Below, in pieces: positions 1 through 8,098 of a stretch of 32,899 nucleotides of DNA. The DNA comes from Acidobacteriota bacterium. GTDB lineage: Bacteria > Acidobacteriota > Terriglobia > Bryobacterales > Bryobacteraceae. The stretch is from the NCBI GenBank assembly GCA_025350695.1, contig JANXXI010000034.1:1-32899 (forward strand), read 5' to 3'. How positions within the stretch are numbered: the stretch's first letter is position 1; each line of letters opens with the position of its first letter. The position numbers and the translations under genes were made by a program. The notes under the pieces are model-generated. The model worked only from the letters and a program-made list of their open reading frames with translations. It was not told the origin of the DNA and ran no database searches.

Positions 1-307
1 GTTAAGCGGACGACTAACTTTGGGACCACAGCTCCCGGTGTTCGGCCGGCGCGTTGCTGACCTTCTATCCGCGCAACGCCCGCCTGGATTGTTGCTGAAA
101 ATGTCGGAAGTGGAAGACGTGGATAGCGCAGGCCTTGGAGAATTGGTGGTGCTCTATACCATTGCCGGCCACAGCGGCTGCCGGTTATGTTTGGTGGGTC
201 CATCGCTTCGTGTCTTACGGCTGCTAGAGACAACCAAATTGTCTGGAATATTGCCACACTTTGACGACGCCCTGGCGGCCAGTGCATGGATACTGGAACT
301 TGCATGA
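1..307 (+). CDS. STAS-domain protein (anti-sigma-factor antagonist-like), 5' truncated
   Basis: The reading frame is open from base 2 to the TGA at 305-307, so the start lies left of the window. The TTG at base 20 is not a likely start, because the codons before it already read LSGRLT, the opening strand of a STAS domain. About 101 residues are visible. The hallmark DSAGLGELV follows, with the serine codon at 125-127; in SpoIIAA/RsbV-type proteins this serine is phosphorylated by a cognate anti-sigma kinase. The C-terminal helix region (LRLLETTKLSGILPHFDD) also fits the family. Such proteins are cytoplasmic and act in partner-switching control of sigma factors, or as regulatory subunits of other complexes; the partner is not visible here. 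It ends 15 bp from the convergent GH31 gene and is probably unrelated to the glycan locus. Confidence 0.85.
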   Translation, partial: LSGRLTLGPQLPVFGRRVADLLSAQRPPGLLLKMSEVEDVDSAGLGELVVLYTIAGHSGCRLCLVGPSLRVLRLLETTKLSGILPHFDDALAASAWILELA

Positions 308-322
308 GTGACTGTCCGCGGC

Positions 323-2566
323 TCACAATTTGATTTCAAGTGGGCGACCCTCGAAGAGCACTGTGCGGCCGACCGAACCACCAGCCATTCGCACCTCAAT
401 GCTTTTGGAGATGCCCAACATTTTGGAGCCCTTCGCCAATCTCAAGGCAAGCCGCTTTTCACGGTCGTGCCAGAAAGCCTCTATGCGCATGAATTCGCCC
501 TTGCGAAAATCGAAACTGCGTCCATCGTCTTCATAAACGGAGCAAGATCCTTCCGCGCCTGGATATACAACCAGCGACAACGGACCGGCCACCTTCTGGG
601 AGGTGTATTGCCGTAATGGGTCCATCGGAAGGATTGTTCCGGCGCGGACGTAGAGCGGGGTTGTTTCAAGGTCAACTTTGCGATTGACCTCGCGCGATCC
701 TTCCTGCTTGTCGTTAGTCCAGAAGTCGTACCAGATTCCAGCCGGCAAATAAACAGTGCGGGAACTGGCTCCTTTTTCTACCACTGGGGCCACCAGAATG
801 TCCCGGCCATATAGGTATTGATCACCACGTCCAACGGCCATGGCATCGTTCGGATAATGCAGCCACATCGCACGGATCACGGGCAGGCCGGTCTCGCAAG
901 TTTCTTTCACCGCCGAATACAAATAGGGCATCAGACGGTAGCGCAGTTCCAGATACTTCCTGCAAATTGGTTCCACTTTGGGGTTGTCTAGTTCAGAAGG
1001 GTCTGGCTTATAATTGGGTGTTTCGCGAAAGCCATCTAATCCCTTTCCGTTCCAACCCCAGGGCGTATGCAGGCGCCATTCGCGCCCGTGAGATCGGCAG
1101 AGTGGATTGAAGGTTGCGTACTGAAACCAGCGAACGTACATCTCACCTGTATACTCCTGCCCGGGAACGAATCCGCCAATATCCGAGCCCCACCACGGAA
1201 TGCCGCTTAACCCGGTGTTGATCCCGATTGGAACATGATTTTTCAAGGTCTCCCAAGTGGACCGGACATCGCCAGACCACAGAAACGAAGCATGCCGCTG
1301 CATGCCCGCGTATGAGTTGCGGTGCAGTGCAAAGACACGCTCGTTTGGCCGATACATTTGATGGCCTTCAAAGTACATGCGATTGCGCGCGAGCCGCGAT
1401 GCGGAGTCGAGCCCATCGCCCTGGTCGGGCCACCAGCCATCCACTCCAAGATCGAGCAGTTGCTTGTGATGGGGCCAATAGCAGGACGCTTGGCGGTCGG
1501 GCGGCCAACGATTGTCGGCAGTGCGGCCACTCGGAATCGGTGGAGCGGTACATGCATCCCTTACGGTTCCAGTAAGGTGGCGGCCTTCGATCACTGTGTG
1601 AAGCACAACCTTGAAGTTATCGGCGTGCAGACTGTCGATAGCCTTCTTAGGATCCGGGAACGCCGCTTTGTTCCATTCAAAATCGCCGTTGTGAGTATTC
1701 CAGCCATTCGGGCAGAAATCCGTGCCGAGGTAAATCATAGTGTCGCAAGGCAGCTTCTTTTCGCGAATCAGCTTCGCTTCTTGCAGGATCTCTTCGGGCG
1801 GACCCAATGTGCGGTGCGACTGCTGGTAGCCGAACGACCACAGGGGCGGCATCTCAGGAAAGCCGGTCAAACGGGCGTACTCGCTCATCAAAGCAGCAGG
1901 CTGGTTGGCGCTGATCACAAAAACGTCTAGAGGCAGGGGAGTTTGCGGAGTCGCCGTGGTAAGTAGCCCCTCTTCGCCCGTAAGATCGAATGCACCTAGA
2001 GGCTGGTGGACGAACAGCGCCCATCCGGAAGTGCCAATCAGCAGTTGCACGGGTACTTTGGCGCCGTGTGTCGCCAGTTTATAGCCACCTTGACCGCTAT
2101 TCATGCGATCCACTTCACCGCGGCGATTGAACTGCGGACCGCCTTGTCCCAGACCAAGCAGCGGTGACTTGCCGGTATGGAATGTCAACTTGGCATTCGT
2201 GGGATCGAGCTTCAATTCCTGAACAAGCGTTCCGCCTTTCCCCACTATGCGAAAAGCCAAAGGGTTGGCAGAAACTTTGATGGTTAGTTCACCACAGCGG
2301 ATTGTGCGCGGGGAACTGATCGTTCGCAGACGCGCGGCAGGTTTCCCCCAGTAGTCCTTGACTAGAGCTCCATCCGCTGTGATGGGCACGGGCTTCCCAT
2401 TCTCGATGGGTTGAATCTGGATGCGCACCGTATGTGGACTGACTGTTGTCAGACTAACTTCTATGTCGCGCCCGGCAATCTGAATCGGTGCGTCGAGCGC
2501 GTGGGCTGGTGCGGAAAGCAAAGTTCCAGCTAGAATTTGCCGGCGGGTCGGTTTAGGATTCATCAT
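323..2566 (-). CDS. GH31 family glycoside hydrolase (alpha-glucosidase/alpha-xylosidase type), exported
   Basis: About 747 residues if started at the ATG at 2566, which overlaps the TGA of the upstream DUF1680 gene (ATGA). The next codon is also ATG. A longer in-frame start at 2686 would lie wholly inside the upstream gene and would bury the signal sequence, so it is rejected. The N-terminus (PTRRQILAG followed by AHA) looks like a short Tat-type or Sec signal. A beta-sandwich (about 30-235) precedes the (beta/alpha)8 barrel. Asp381 in DGWWPDQGD is the expected nucleophile, Asp433 in FLWSGD the expected acid/base, and SDIGGF follows, all in GH31 order. A C-terminal beta domain ends the protein. 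Family members cleave alpha-glucosides or alpha-xylosides; substrate cannot be told. No clear Shine-Dalgarno precedes it, so translation probably depends on coupling to the DUF1680 gene. Last gene of the receptor 1 operon. Confidence 0.92.
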   Translation of the reverse strand: MMNPKPTRRQILAGTLLSAPAHALDAPIQIAGRDIEVSLTTVSPHTVRIQIQPIENGKPVPITADGALVKDYWGKPAARLRTISSPRTIRCGELTIKVSANPLAFRIVGKGGTLVQELKLDPTNAKLTFHTGKSPLLGLGQGGPQFNRRGEVDRMNSGQGGYKLATHGAKVPVQLLIGTSGWALFVHQPLGAFDLTGEEGLLTTATPQTPLPLDVFVISANQPAALMSEYARLTGFPEMPPLWSFGYQQSHRTLGPPEEILQEAKLIREKKLPCDTMIYLGTDFCPNGWNTHNGDFEWNKAAFPDPKKAIDSLHADNFKVVLHTVIEGRHLTGTVRDACTAPPIPSGRTADNRWPPDRQASCYWPHHKQLLDLGVDGWWPDQGDGLDSASRLARNRMYFEGHQMYRPNERVFALHRNSYAGMQRHASFLWSGDVRSTWETLKNHVPIGINTGLSGIPWWGSDIGGFVPGQEYTGEMYVRWFQYATFNPLCRSHGREWRLHTPWGWNGKGLDGFRETPNYKPDPSELDNPKVEPICRKYLELRYRLMPYLYSAVKETCETGLPVIRAMWLHYPNDAMAVGRGDQYLYGRDILVAPVVEKGASSRTVYLPAGIWYDFWTNDKQEGSREVNRKVDLETTPLYVRAGTILPMDPLRQYTSQKVAGPLSLVVYPGAEGSCSVYEDDGRSFDFRKGEFMRIEAFWHDREKRLALRLAKGSKMLGISKSIEVRMAGGSVGRTVLFEGRPLEIKL

Positions 2567-4617
2567 GCAATCTGCCAGTAAACGGAATATCGCTTGTCGT
2601 AAATGCTGTTGATCGGCATAAGAGTCACGTCGGTCTTTTGGCCCGTGGTGCGGAATGTCAATGGTGGACCCGCCGGCTTGATCCAACTTGTGAGGTCCCC
2701 ACTAGAGACCTTGAATGTAGGGATTTCAAGCTGCGGAACTGGCGGGGGAGCGTTGGGCCTTGCGGGAGCATTTGCCGGCCTGGCACCGAGGCGCGGGGCA
2801 TTGGGGCCAACAATGTTGCGCTCATTCAGGCCTTCTGAACCAAGGTCGCCAGCTAGCACAACCGGGCCGTAAAGAATCGCTTGCATGTTCGGGTCGTCGG
2901 GCATGGCCTCGGCGTACAAGTGCATGGGCATTTCCATCTCAATCTTGTCCCCAGCCTTCCAGGGACGGCTAAGCGTTAAATAGCTGCCGGGCGCAGCCGA
3001 GGACTCAAGTGCCTTGCCATTGAGTTTGACTGCCGGCGCGGACTGCATCCAACCTGGGACGCGGATGCGGATGGCCATTGGAGTAGGCCGAGCCGCCGTA
3101 ATAGTGAGCGTGGTGCTGGGCGATTCCGGATACTTTGTCTGTTGCCGCAGTTTGAATCCTTTCTCCGCCCAATCAAGCTCGGAGGGAACGAACAGATTTA
3201 CGAATAACCCTTGAGCGTCCTTCCAATAAATGCTGTCGTTGAGTTTCGCGAATTCTTCGACGCCCGATCCTGTGCAGCACCAGAAGGACTGCTCTTCTGT
3301 ATTGAATGTCTTCCAGGCTCCGGGAGTGAGAGAAAGGTAATATTGCGTGTAACCTGTTTTTGGACGAATGGTGCCAAGGCGATGATTGATCATTGACCGT
3401 TCGTAGTAATCAAAGTAGGCGGGCGACGGATTCCAGCTATAGAGATGGCGAGCGAGCTTCAACATGTTGTAGGCACAGCAGCACTCGCCAGTAGCCACGC
3501 TGCGTTTCAGTTCCGCGGCAAGCTGCCTGGGCTGCGTTAACCAGCCCTCTCCATTGCTGGTGCCCTCAGTGACGTACGAACGGGCGGTGGTGACTTCGTA
3601 GAAAAAGTAGTCGGCCACATCGTGAAAGCGTATGTCATTTGAGATTTCGTAACGGATGGCGGCGGCGATTACTTGCGGGATGTGCGTGTTGACATGCAGT
3701 CCGCGCAATTCGTCACGGCGCGAGGCGAGCGGATTGAGGAAACTCTTCTTTTGGAAACGATCGCCGGCCTGAGCCCATTGGTCGTTCTTTGTGATTGCCG
3801 CAAGGCGATAGAGGGTTTCCGCAATGCCGCCAAATTCAACATTGAGAATCTTCTGCATGTGATCTTCAGTTCTAGATGCGGACCATTGATCGGCCCAGGC
3901 GGCCATCCCTTCCAGGACTTTCAATGCCTGCTCATTTCCAGCAAGCGTGTACATGTCAAGCATGCCCGCCATGATTTTATGAATAGTGTAAAAGGGCGCC
4001 CACGGAATTTTTCCGCGCTCCATGCTAGCTAAGCGGTCCCAAAATGTCGCCGGGAACGCACTCAAGTAACCGCCGCCTAGCTTCTGCTGGCACTTGGCGA
4101 GTTCGGCCACCATGTAGTCGGCTTTCTGCTTGGCCGCAGGGTCTCCGGTGGACGCGTAAAGCAGAGCGCTTGCGGAAAGAAAATGGCCTGTGAAATGGCC
4201 TCGGAGTTCACTTCCACGTTGGCCGTCGTCCTTCTGCTCCCAACCTCCGAAAGGCTCGGCCGTGCCGACTGGGAGGCCTGCATTGGCGCGAAAGTTGTAC
4301 AGTAAACGCTCAGCGCCGAGGCGCGCCATGTATCCTCTGTTCCATTCCTGCGCATCCAAATATGGGCTGGGTAACAAGCGCACCTGCGGCATTGGGAAAG
4401 GCGAGACCTTCGGTTGGACGCTCTTCCTTTTGAACTGAATCTTCCCCTCAAAGGGCGGAACCTCAGGGATAGTGCCACGCCGCTGCTCAGTTGTGTTCGG
4501 ATTTGGCGCGGCAGCCGGAGTGGCAGGCGCTGCCTGTTGCGCGGATAAATGACGTGCCGCCAGAGTGGCGCCTGCGAGAGCGGAGCCGAATCTTCGCCTG
4601 CTTGGATTCTTAGTCAA
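2563..4617 (-). CDS. DUF1680 glycosidase, GH146-like (putative beta-L-arabinofuranosidase), exported
   Basis: 684 residues. The start is TTG at 4617, preceded by a strong AGGAGG (4622-4627) just after the receptor 1 stop. The N-terminus (SRRRFGSALAG, then a hydrophobic stretch) is a Tat-like signal. The (alpha/alpha)6-barrel region has GHFTGHFLSAS at about 140-150. The expected zinc/nucleophile cluster is visible as Glu378-Cys379-Cys380-Cys381 and Cys447-Cys448 (FWCCTGSGVEEF). In characterised DUF1680 enzymes one Glu and three Cys bind zinc and one Cys is the nucleophile. The CCxGxGxE arrangement resembles GH146 more than GH127 (from memory of the families). C-terminal beta domains follow, with a Pro/Ala-rich linker near 605-628 and a final RYSVYW motif typical of the family. 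Its stop overlaps the GH31 start by 4 bp. Likely releases beta-L-arabinofuranose outside the cytoplasm; the exact linkage is unknown. Confidence 0.88.
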   Translation of the reverse strand: MTKNPSRRRFGSALAGATLAARHLSAQQAAPATPAAAPNPNTTEQRRGTIPEVPPFEGKIQFKRKSVQPKVSPFPMPQVRLLPSPYLDAQEWNRGYMARLGAERLLYNFRANAGLPVGTAEPFGGWEQKDDGQRGSELRGHFTGHFLSASALLYASTGDPAAKQKADYMVAELAKCQQKLGGGYLSAFPATFWDRLASMERGKIPWAPFYTIHKIMAGMLDMYTLAGNEQALKVLEGMAAWADQWSASRTEDHMQKILNVEFGGIAETLYRLAAITKNDQWAQAGDRFQKKSFLNPLASRRDELRGLHVNTHIPQVIAAAIRYEISNDIRFHDVADYFFYEVTTARSYVTEGTSNGEGWLTQPRQLAAELKRSVATGECCCAYNMLKLARHLYSWNPSPAYFDYYERSMINHRLGTIRPKTGYTQYYLSLTPGAWKTFNTEEQSFWCCTGSGVEEFAKLNDSIYWKDAQGLFVNLFVPSELDWAEKGFKLRQQTKYPESPSTTLTITAARPTPMAIRIRVPGWMQSAPAVKLNGKALESSAAPGSYLTLSRPWKAGDKIEMEMPMHLYAEAMPDDPNMQAILYGPVVLAGDLGSEGLNERNIVGPNAPRLGARPANAPARPNAPPPVPQLEIPTFKVSSGDLTSWIKPAGPPLTFRTTGQKTDVTLMPINSIYDKRYSVYWQIA

Positions 4618-4630
4618 ACTTCCTCCTGAT

Positions 4631-7600
4631 TTAGAACTTCAACATCAAACTGAGTGACAACTGCCTGGGAATCTGTGCGCTGGTTACCTTACCAAAACTA
4701 CTACTGGTGAGGTTGCCGGATGGTGCATTCAGATTGGTGTGGTTGAATGCATTGAACGCCTGCAACCGGAAGCGCAGCTTGAAGCGTTCGGTAATTATAA
4801 ACGTCTTTGTGAGCGCCATGTCCACACGTTCGAATCCTGGCGATTGAAAAGCGTTTCGTCCCAATGATCCGGTGGCGCCGAGCTTTGGAACACCAAATTG
4901 CGAAGCCGTAAAAATACCGGTGAGGTATTGCTGCTGGTTGAATCCGCCACTTTGAATGGATGTTGTTGGCGCATTGGGCCGGTCATATGTAGTGCCATCA
5001 GCGTTGTAGTCGCCATTGGGGTAAACGCCACTGGTGAAGACATCCAACGGCAAACCCTTTTCAAAGACTCCATAACCCGAAACGTCCCATCCGCCTAGTG
5101 ATTTGCAATACCATGCGCCACAAGTGCGCAAGAAAGGAACGTTGTAGAACCCGCTTAGACTAAACCGCTGTGGAACGTTGAAGCTGGCCAAGGCCCGGTC
5201 CAAGCGTTGATTGTTAACGTCCGCGAAGGTGGTTGTTCCTTGTTCCCCTTCAGAGGTGTCAATTGTCTTGCTGACCGTGTAGGCAGCCTGGAACGTCAAG
5301 TTATGGGACATTGCCTTGCGTACGGACAGTGTGCCGCCCTGATACGTGGAATTGCCATTGGTTGAGGCCATATTGATGCTTGAAAAGCTGGGATTGAAGC
5401 CGTGGAAGATTCCACCATTCAACAAGTCGCCGGTGAATTGATTGATGTTGGAAATCTGCACAAGATTTGTGCCCTTGGAACCCATGTAGTTCCCCTCAAC
5501 AACGATGCGGCCCGGAAGGGAACGCTGATAGCCGAGGAACCAATTCTGAGTGTAAGGCTGAGCCAGATGCTGACTGACGCCGATGAGCGAGAGCCGTTGG
5601 CCAATGATCCCGTTTTGGCTGTTGAGCCCGGCCGCGAAGGCTGAGTCGATTGGATAACCCAGTGCTTGTGGATTGTACTGGCTGGGTGTGGCATTGGGGT
5701 CGCCCAAACCATAAGTGAACCGCGTCCCGAATTGCGTGCCGGCGGTGATGACTCCGACCAGTGGCGGGTTGTTGCGATAGCCGGCTGGATACACTGTCGC
5801 CAAGCGATCGTACGATATGCCGTAACCGATGCGAACGACGTTCTGTCCCTTTCCTGCGATGTCCCATGCAGCGCCGAAACGGGGGGCAAAGTTTAGATGA
5901 TTGGGATTCCAGGATTGTGGAACTACTTGCGCGGTGCCGGTGGCGATTCGTTGGGCGTAATCGCCAGTGCCGGGCAGGAAATTGGAAAGCCTGTTCTTGG
6001 CGTCTGTATAGGGGCCGAAATACTCATAGCGAAGGCCGATGTTGATGGTTAAATCACGACGCGCCTTCCAGTCATCGGACACATAGCTTCCGTATTCGGT
6101 GATGCGCTGCGAAGCATAGGTGATGGCAGGCTGCCCCGTAAGAGGATTTACCGTCCGGCTCTCAGCCAATGCGGTGTCGTTGGCAAACGTCAAAAGGTTG
6201 GTGAACGTGTAATTGGGTATGTAACTGGCCGTGTGTTTAAGATTGTTGTCTTGGCGGCGGCGTTCAACGCCTGCCTTAATTGTGTGGCTGCCTCGGACAA
6301 TGGAGACGGAATCCTTCACAATGTATTCCGTCGGGAAGAAGCCGCCCGGGTATGGGCTGGTGTCCTGAAACGTGCTGCCAATACCAGTGATGTTGATCGG
6401 CGAAACGTTGATGTGCAACGGAACGGTGTATGTGCCGATATAGCGCACCATGCCCGCCTGAAATTCGTTCAAAACGGTAGGCGAGAAAATATGCGTTTCG
6501 TTCAAGTTCAGGAAATTGCCCACTATGGGATTGTCTCTTTCAAAATCGCGAATGGCTTGGGTTTGCGAAACGCCCGTGAAGTGATAGTAGTAACCATACA
6601 TGCGGTCCTTGCCCGGCCTCAATTCATGATCGACGCGCAAGGTATAGCCGTCGGAGTTGGATTTGCTGGCTTGATTCCACGCGGCGGTTCCAAGATCGGC
6701 AATACCGTCTGGCGTTGCCGTGAACTGATTGGCCTGTGCACAACCACCGCATGCCGCCACTCCTGGCAACGGGCTGCCAAGGTCCCTCAGATTAGTTGTG
6801 GCGTAGGCTCTTGGTGGAAAGTTGGAAAGGAGATAGGCGGCAATGGAATTTGGGCGCGATTGCACCACGAACTGCTGAAACGCCTTGGTTTCCACGGTAC
6901 TGCTGGTTGGGGTTTCTCCTGCAACACGGATGGCTTCGTAGGAGGTGAAGAAGAAGGTCCGGTTCTTGAGAATTGGACCGCCAAACGTGTATCCGAATTG
7001 GTTGCGATGAAGCGGTGTGGTGGATGTCGAAAAGAAATTTCTGGCGTTCAGTTTATTGTTCTGCAGATAATCCCATGCGCTGCCGTGGAATTGGTTGGTG
7101 CCGGCTTTGGTGATCACGTTGACGTGCGCACCCATGTTGCGCCCTTCCGCGGCGGTGGCGTCAGACAATTGAACTGCCACCTGTTCAACCGATTCCACGT
7201 TGGGCGCAACCTCTGCGTTGCCGCCGCGTGATATTGAGTTCACGGACATGTTGTCCATGCTGAACGAATTCGAGTCGGACCGGGCGCCGGCGAAGTTCAC
7301 GCTGGGCCCGCTGCGGCCAGTAAGGTTATCGACACCCATGCTGCGGCCTGTCACGCCCGGTTGAATTACCATCAGATTGAATACGCTGTTGTTGGGAACC
7401 GGGAGCTGCGCCAACGTTGCCTGATTCATGGTGGAGACGACGTTGCCTGTTTCGGTCTGAAGCACGGAGACCTGGCCACTGACATTTACGACATCGTGGA
7501 CGCTCCCCACCTCCAATTTGAAATCCACTTTCCGGACTTCGTCAGGAGGAAGGACCAACGATTCCTGCTTGGCCCCGGCGAATCCTTCTTTCAGTGCTTG

Positions 7601-7909
7601 CAGGGTGTAATTCCCGGGACTGAGGCTGGGAACCACGTAGGTTCCGTTTGCTGAAGAAGATACTTCCCTGGCAACCCCAGTATCGAGATTGGTGACGCGA
7701 ATCAAAACACCGGGGACAACCGCACCGGTGTGATCGGCAACGATACCTTGAATTCCACTACTGAACTGAGCCCAGACGATTGAGGAAAGCAGTAGTGAAG
7801 CGAAGATAAGGATCCGCGCGGTAAATCTGGTAGTGGGTAAGAGCCTGGGGATCATTAATAGTAGATTTCCCGCAGGCTGGATTAGAAGAGCGGCCGTGTG
7901 TTGCTTCAT
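4631..7909 (-). CDS. Oar-like TonB-dependent outer-membrane receptor (receptor 1)
   Basis: 1092 residues from the ATG at 7909, which has GGGACAGG a few bases upstream. An in-frame start at 7942 lacks this. ATG 7855 would give a tidy signal peptide (IPRLLPTTRF..IVWA) but has no ribosome site. A CarboxypepD_reg-like beta-sandwich (about 50-140, IQGIVADHTGAVVPG) is followed by a plug (about 150-285) with LAQLPVPNNSVFNLM and FGGPILKNRTFFF, then a long beta-barrel ending in LMLKF with the terminal Phe used by outer-membrane proteins. Family role: energy-dependent uptake of oligomers across the outer membrane, here without a SusD-like lipoprotein. It is the first gene of an operon with the GH146-like and GH31 enzymes (13 bp gap, then a 4 bp overlap), so its ligand is probably a product of those enzymes. 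An operator and promoter lie 46-85 bp upstream. Confidence 0.93.
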   Translation of the reverse strand: MKQHTAALLIQPAGNLLLMIPRLLPTTRFTARILIFASLLLSSIVWAQFSSGIQGIVADHTGAVVPGVLIRVTNLDTGVAREVSSSANGTYVVPSLSPGNYTLQALKEGFAGAKQESLVLPPDEVRKVDFKLEVGSVHDVVNVSGQVSVLQTETGNVVSTMNQATLAQLPVPNNSVFNLMVIQPGVTGRSMGVDNLTGRSGPSVNFAGARSDSNSFSMDNMSVNSISRGGNAEVAPNVESVEQVAVQLSDATAAEGRNMGAHVNVITKAGTNQFHGSAWDYLQNNKLNARNFFSTSTTPLHRNQFGYTFGGPILKNRTFFFTSYEAIRVAGETPTSSTVETKAFQQFVVQSRPNSIAAYLLSNFPPRAYATTNLRDLGSPLPGVAACGGCAQANQFTATPDGIADLGTAAWNQASKSNSDGYTLRVDHELRPGKDRMYGYYYHFTGVSQTQAIRDFERDNPIVGNFLNLNETHIFSPTVLNEFQAGMVRYIGTYTVPLHINVSPINITGIGSTFQDTSPYPGGFFPTEYIVKDSVSIVRGSHTIKAGVERRRQDNNLKHTASYIPNYTFTNLLTFANDTALAESRTVNPLTGQPAITYASQRITEYGSYVSDDWKARRDLTINIGLRYEYFGPYTDAKNRLSNFLPGTGDYAQRIATGTAQVVPQSWNPNHLNFAPRFGAAWDIAGKGQNVVRIGYGISYDRLATVYPAGYRNNPPLVGVITAGTQFGTRFTYGLGDPNATPSQYNPQALGYPIDSAFAAGLNSQNGIIGQRLSLIGVSQHLAQPYTQNWFLGYQRSLPGRIVVEGNYMGSKGTNLVQISNINQFTGDLLNGGIFHGFNPSFSSINMASTNGNSTYQGGTLSVRKAMSHNLTFQAAYTVSKTIDTSEGEQGTTTFADVNNQRLDRALASFNVPQRFSLSGFYNVPFLRTCGAWYCKSLGGWDVSGYGVFEKGLPLDVFTSGVYPNGDYNADGTTYDRPNAPTTSIQSGGFNQQQYLTGIFTASQFGVPKLGATGSLGRNAFQSPGFERVDMALTKTFIITERFKLRFRLQAFNAFNHTNLNAPSGNLTSSSFGKVTSAQIPRQLSLSLMLKF

Positions 7910-7924
7910 GTACCTGTCCCTTTT

Positions 7925-7943
7925 CGTGGATAGCGTCCCCACG
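7925..7943 (-). other. Possible 5'-leader hairpin before receptor 1
   Basis: In the predicted transcript leader CGTGG (7943-7939) can pair with CCACG (7929-7925) around a 9-nt loop, between the operator and the ribosome site. A longer hairpin sits in the corresponding place before receptor 3. The stem is short and may be chance. Confidence 0.25.
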
Positions 7944-7954
7944 CGTACTCAAAA

Positions 7955-7974
7955 TTGTATACAGTATTGTGTAC
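7955..7974. promoter_or_regulatory. Operator-like element, copy A
   Basis: TTGTATAC, AGTA, TTGTGTAC: two 8-mers at 12 bp spacing. The inner 18 bp (7957-7974) also form an imperfect dyad, GTAYACA-RTAY-TGTRTAC, with 14 of 18 positions symmetric. It is identical over 20 bp to the reverse complement of 20237-20256. It overlaps the -10 and expected start site of the receptor 1 promoter, the usual place for a repressor. GTATAC-centred sites are known for some GntR-type regulators, but the regulator here is not in the window and the family is a guess. Confidence 0.7.
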
Positions 7975-7994
7975 GGTGTAGGAAACATTGTCAA
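7966..7994 (-). promoter_or_regulatory. Promoter of the receptor 1 operon
   Basis: On the minus strand a perfect -35 box TTGACA (7994-7989) is separated by 17 bp from CACAAT (7971-7966) as the -10. Transcription would start near 7959, giving a leader of about 50 nt before ATG 7909. The -10 lies inside the repeated operator. The same TTGACA-N17-CACAAT arrangement, in the same register to the operator, occurs upstream of receptor 3, which strongly supports both. Confidence 0.72.
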
Positions 7995-8098
7995 GCCCCA
8001 GCGCTTCGCAGGCTGGAAAACAGCCCCTGCCACCCTAACCGGCGCCAAGAGGAATTTGGCCATTTGGCGTGCCCAGGGTTCGCAACAAGGAGATCGAC

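Noticed and set aside
20-22. TTG as the start codon of the STAS gene
   Set aside because: The preceding in-frame codons encode LSGRLT, a conserved STAS opening strand, so the gene simply starts outside the window.
1147-1152. GTATAC inside the GH31 gene as another operator
   Set aside because: It lies in coding sequence, lacks the TTG and the 12-bp spaced partner, and such 6-mers are expected by chance.
6233-7231. 332-codon plus-strand open frame
   Set aside because: It lies entirely antisense to the plug and barrel of receptor 1, has no recognisable domain or signal, and its composition is that of a shadow frame in codon-biased DNA.
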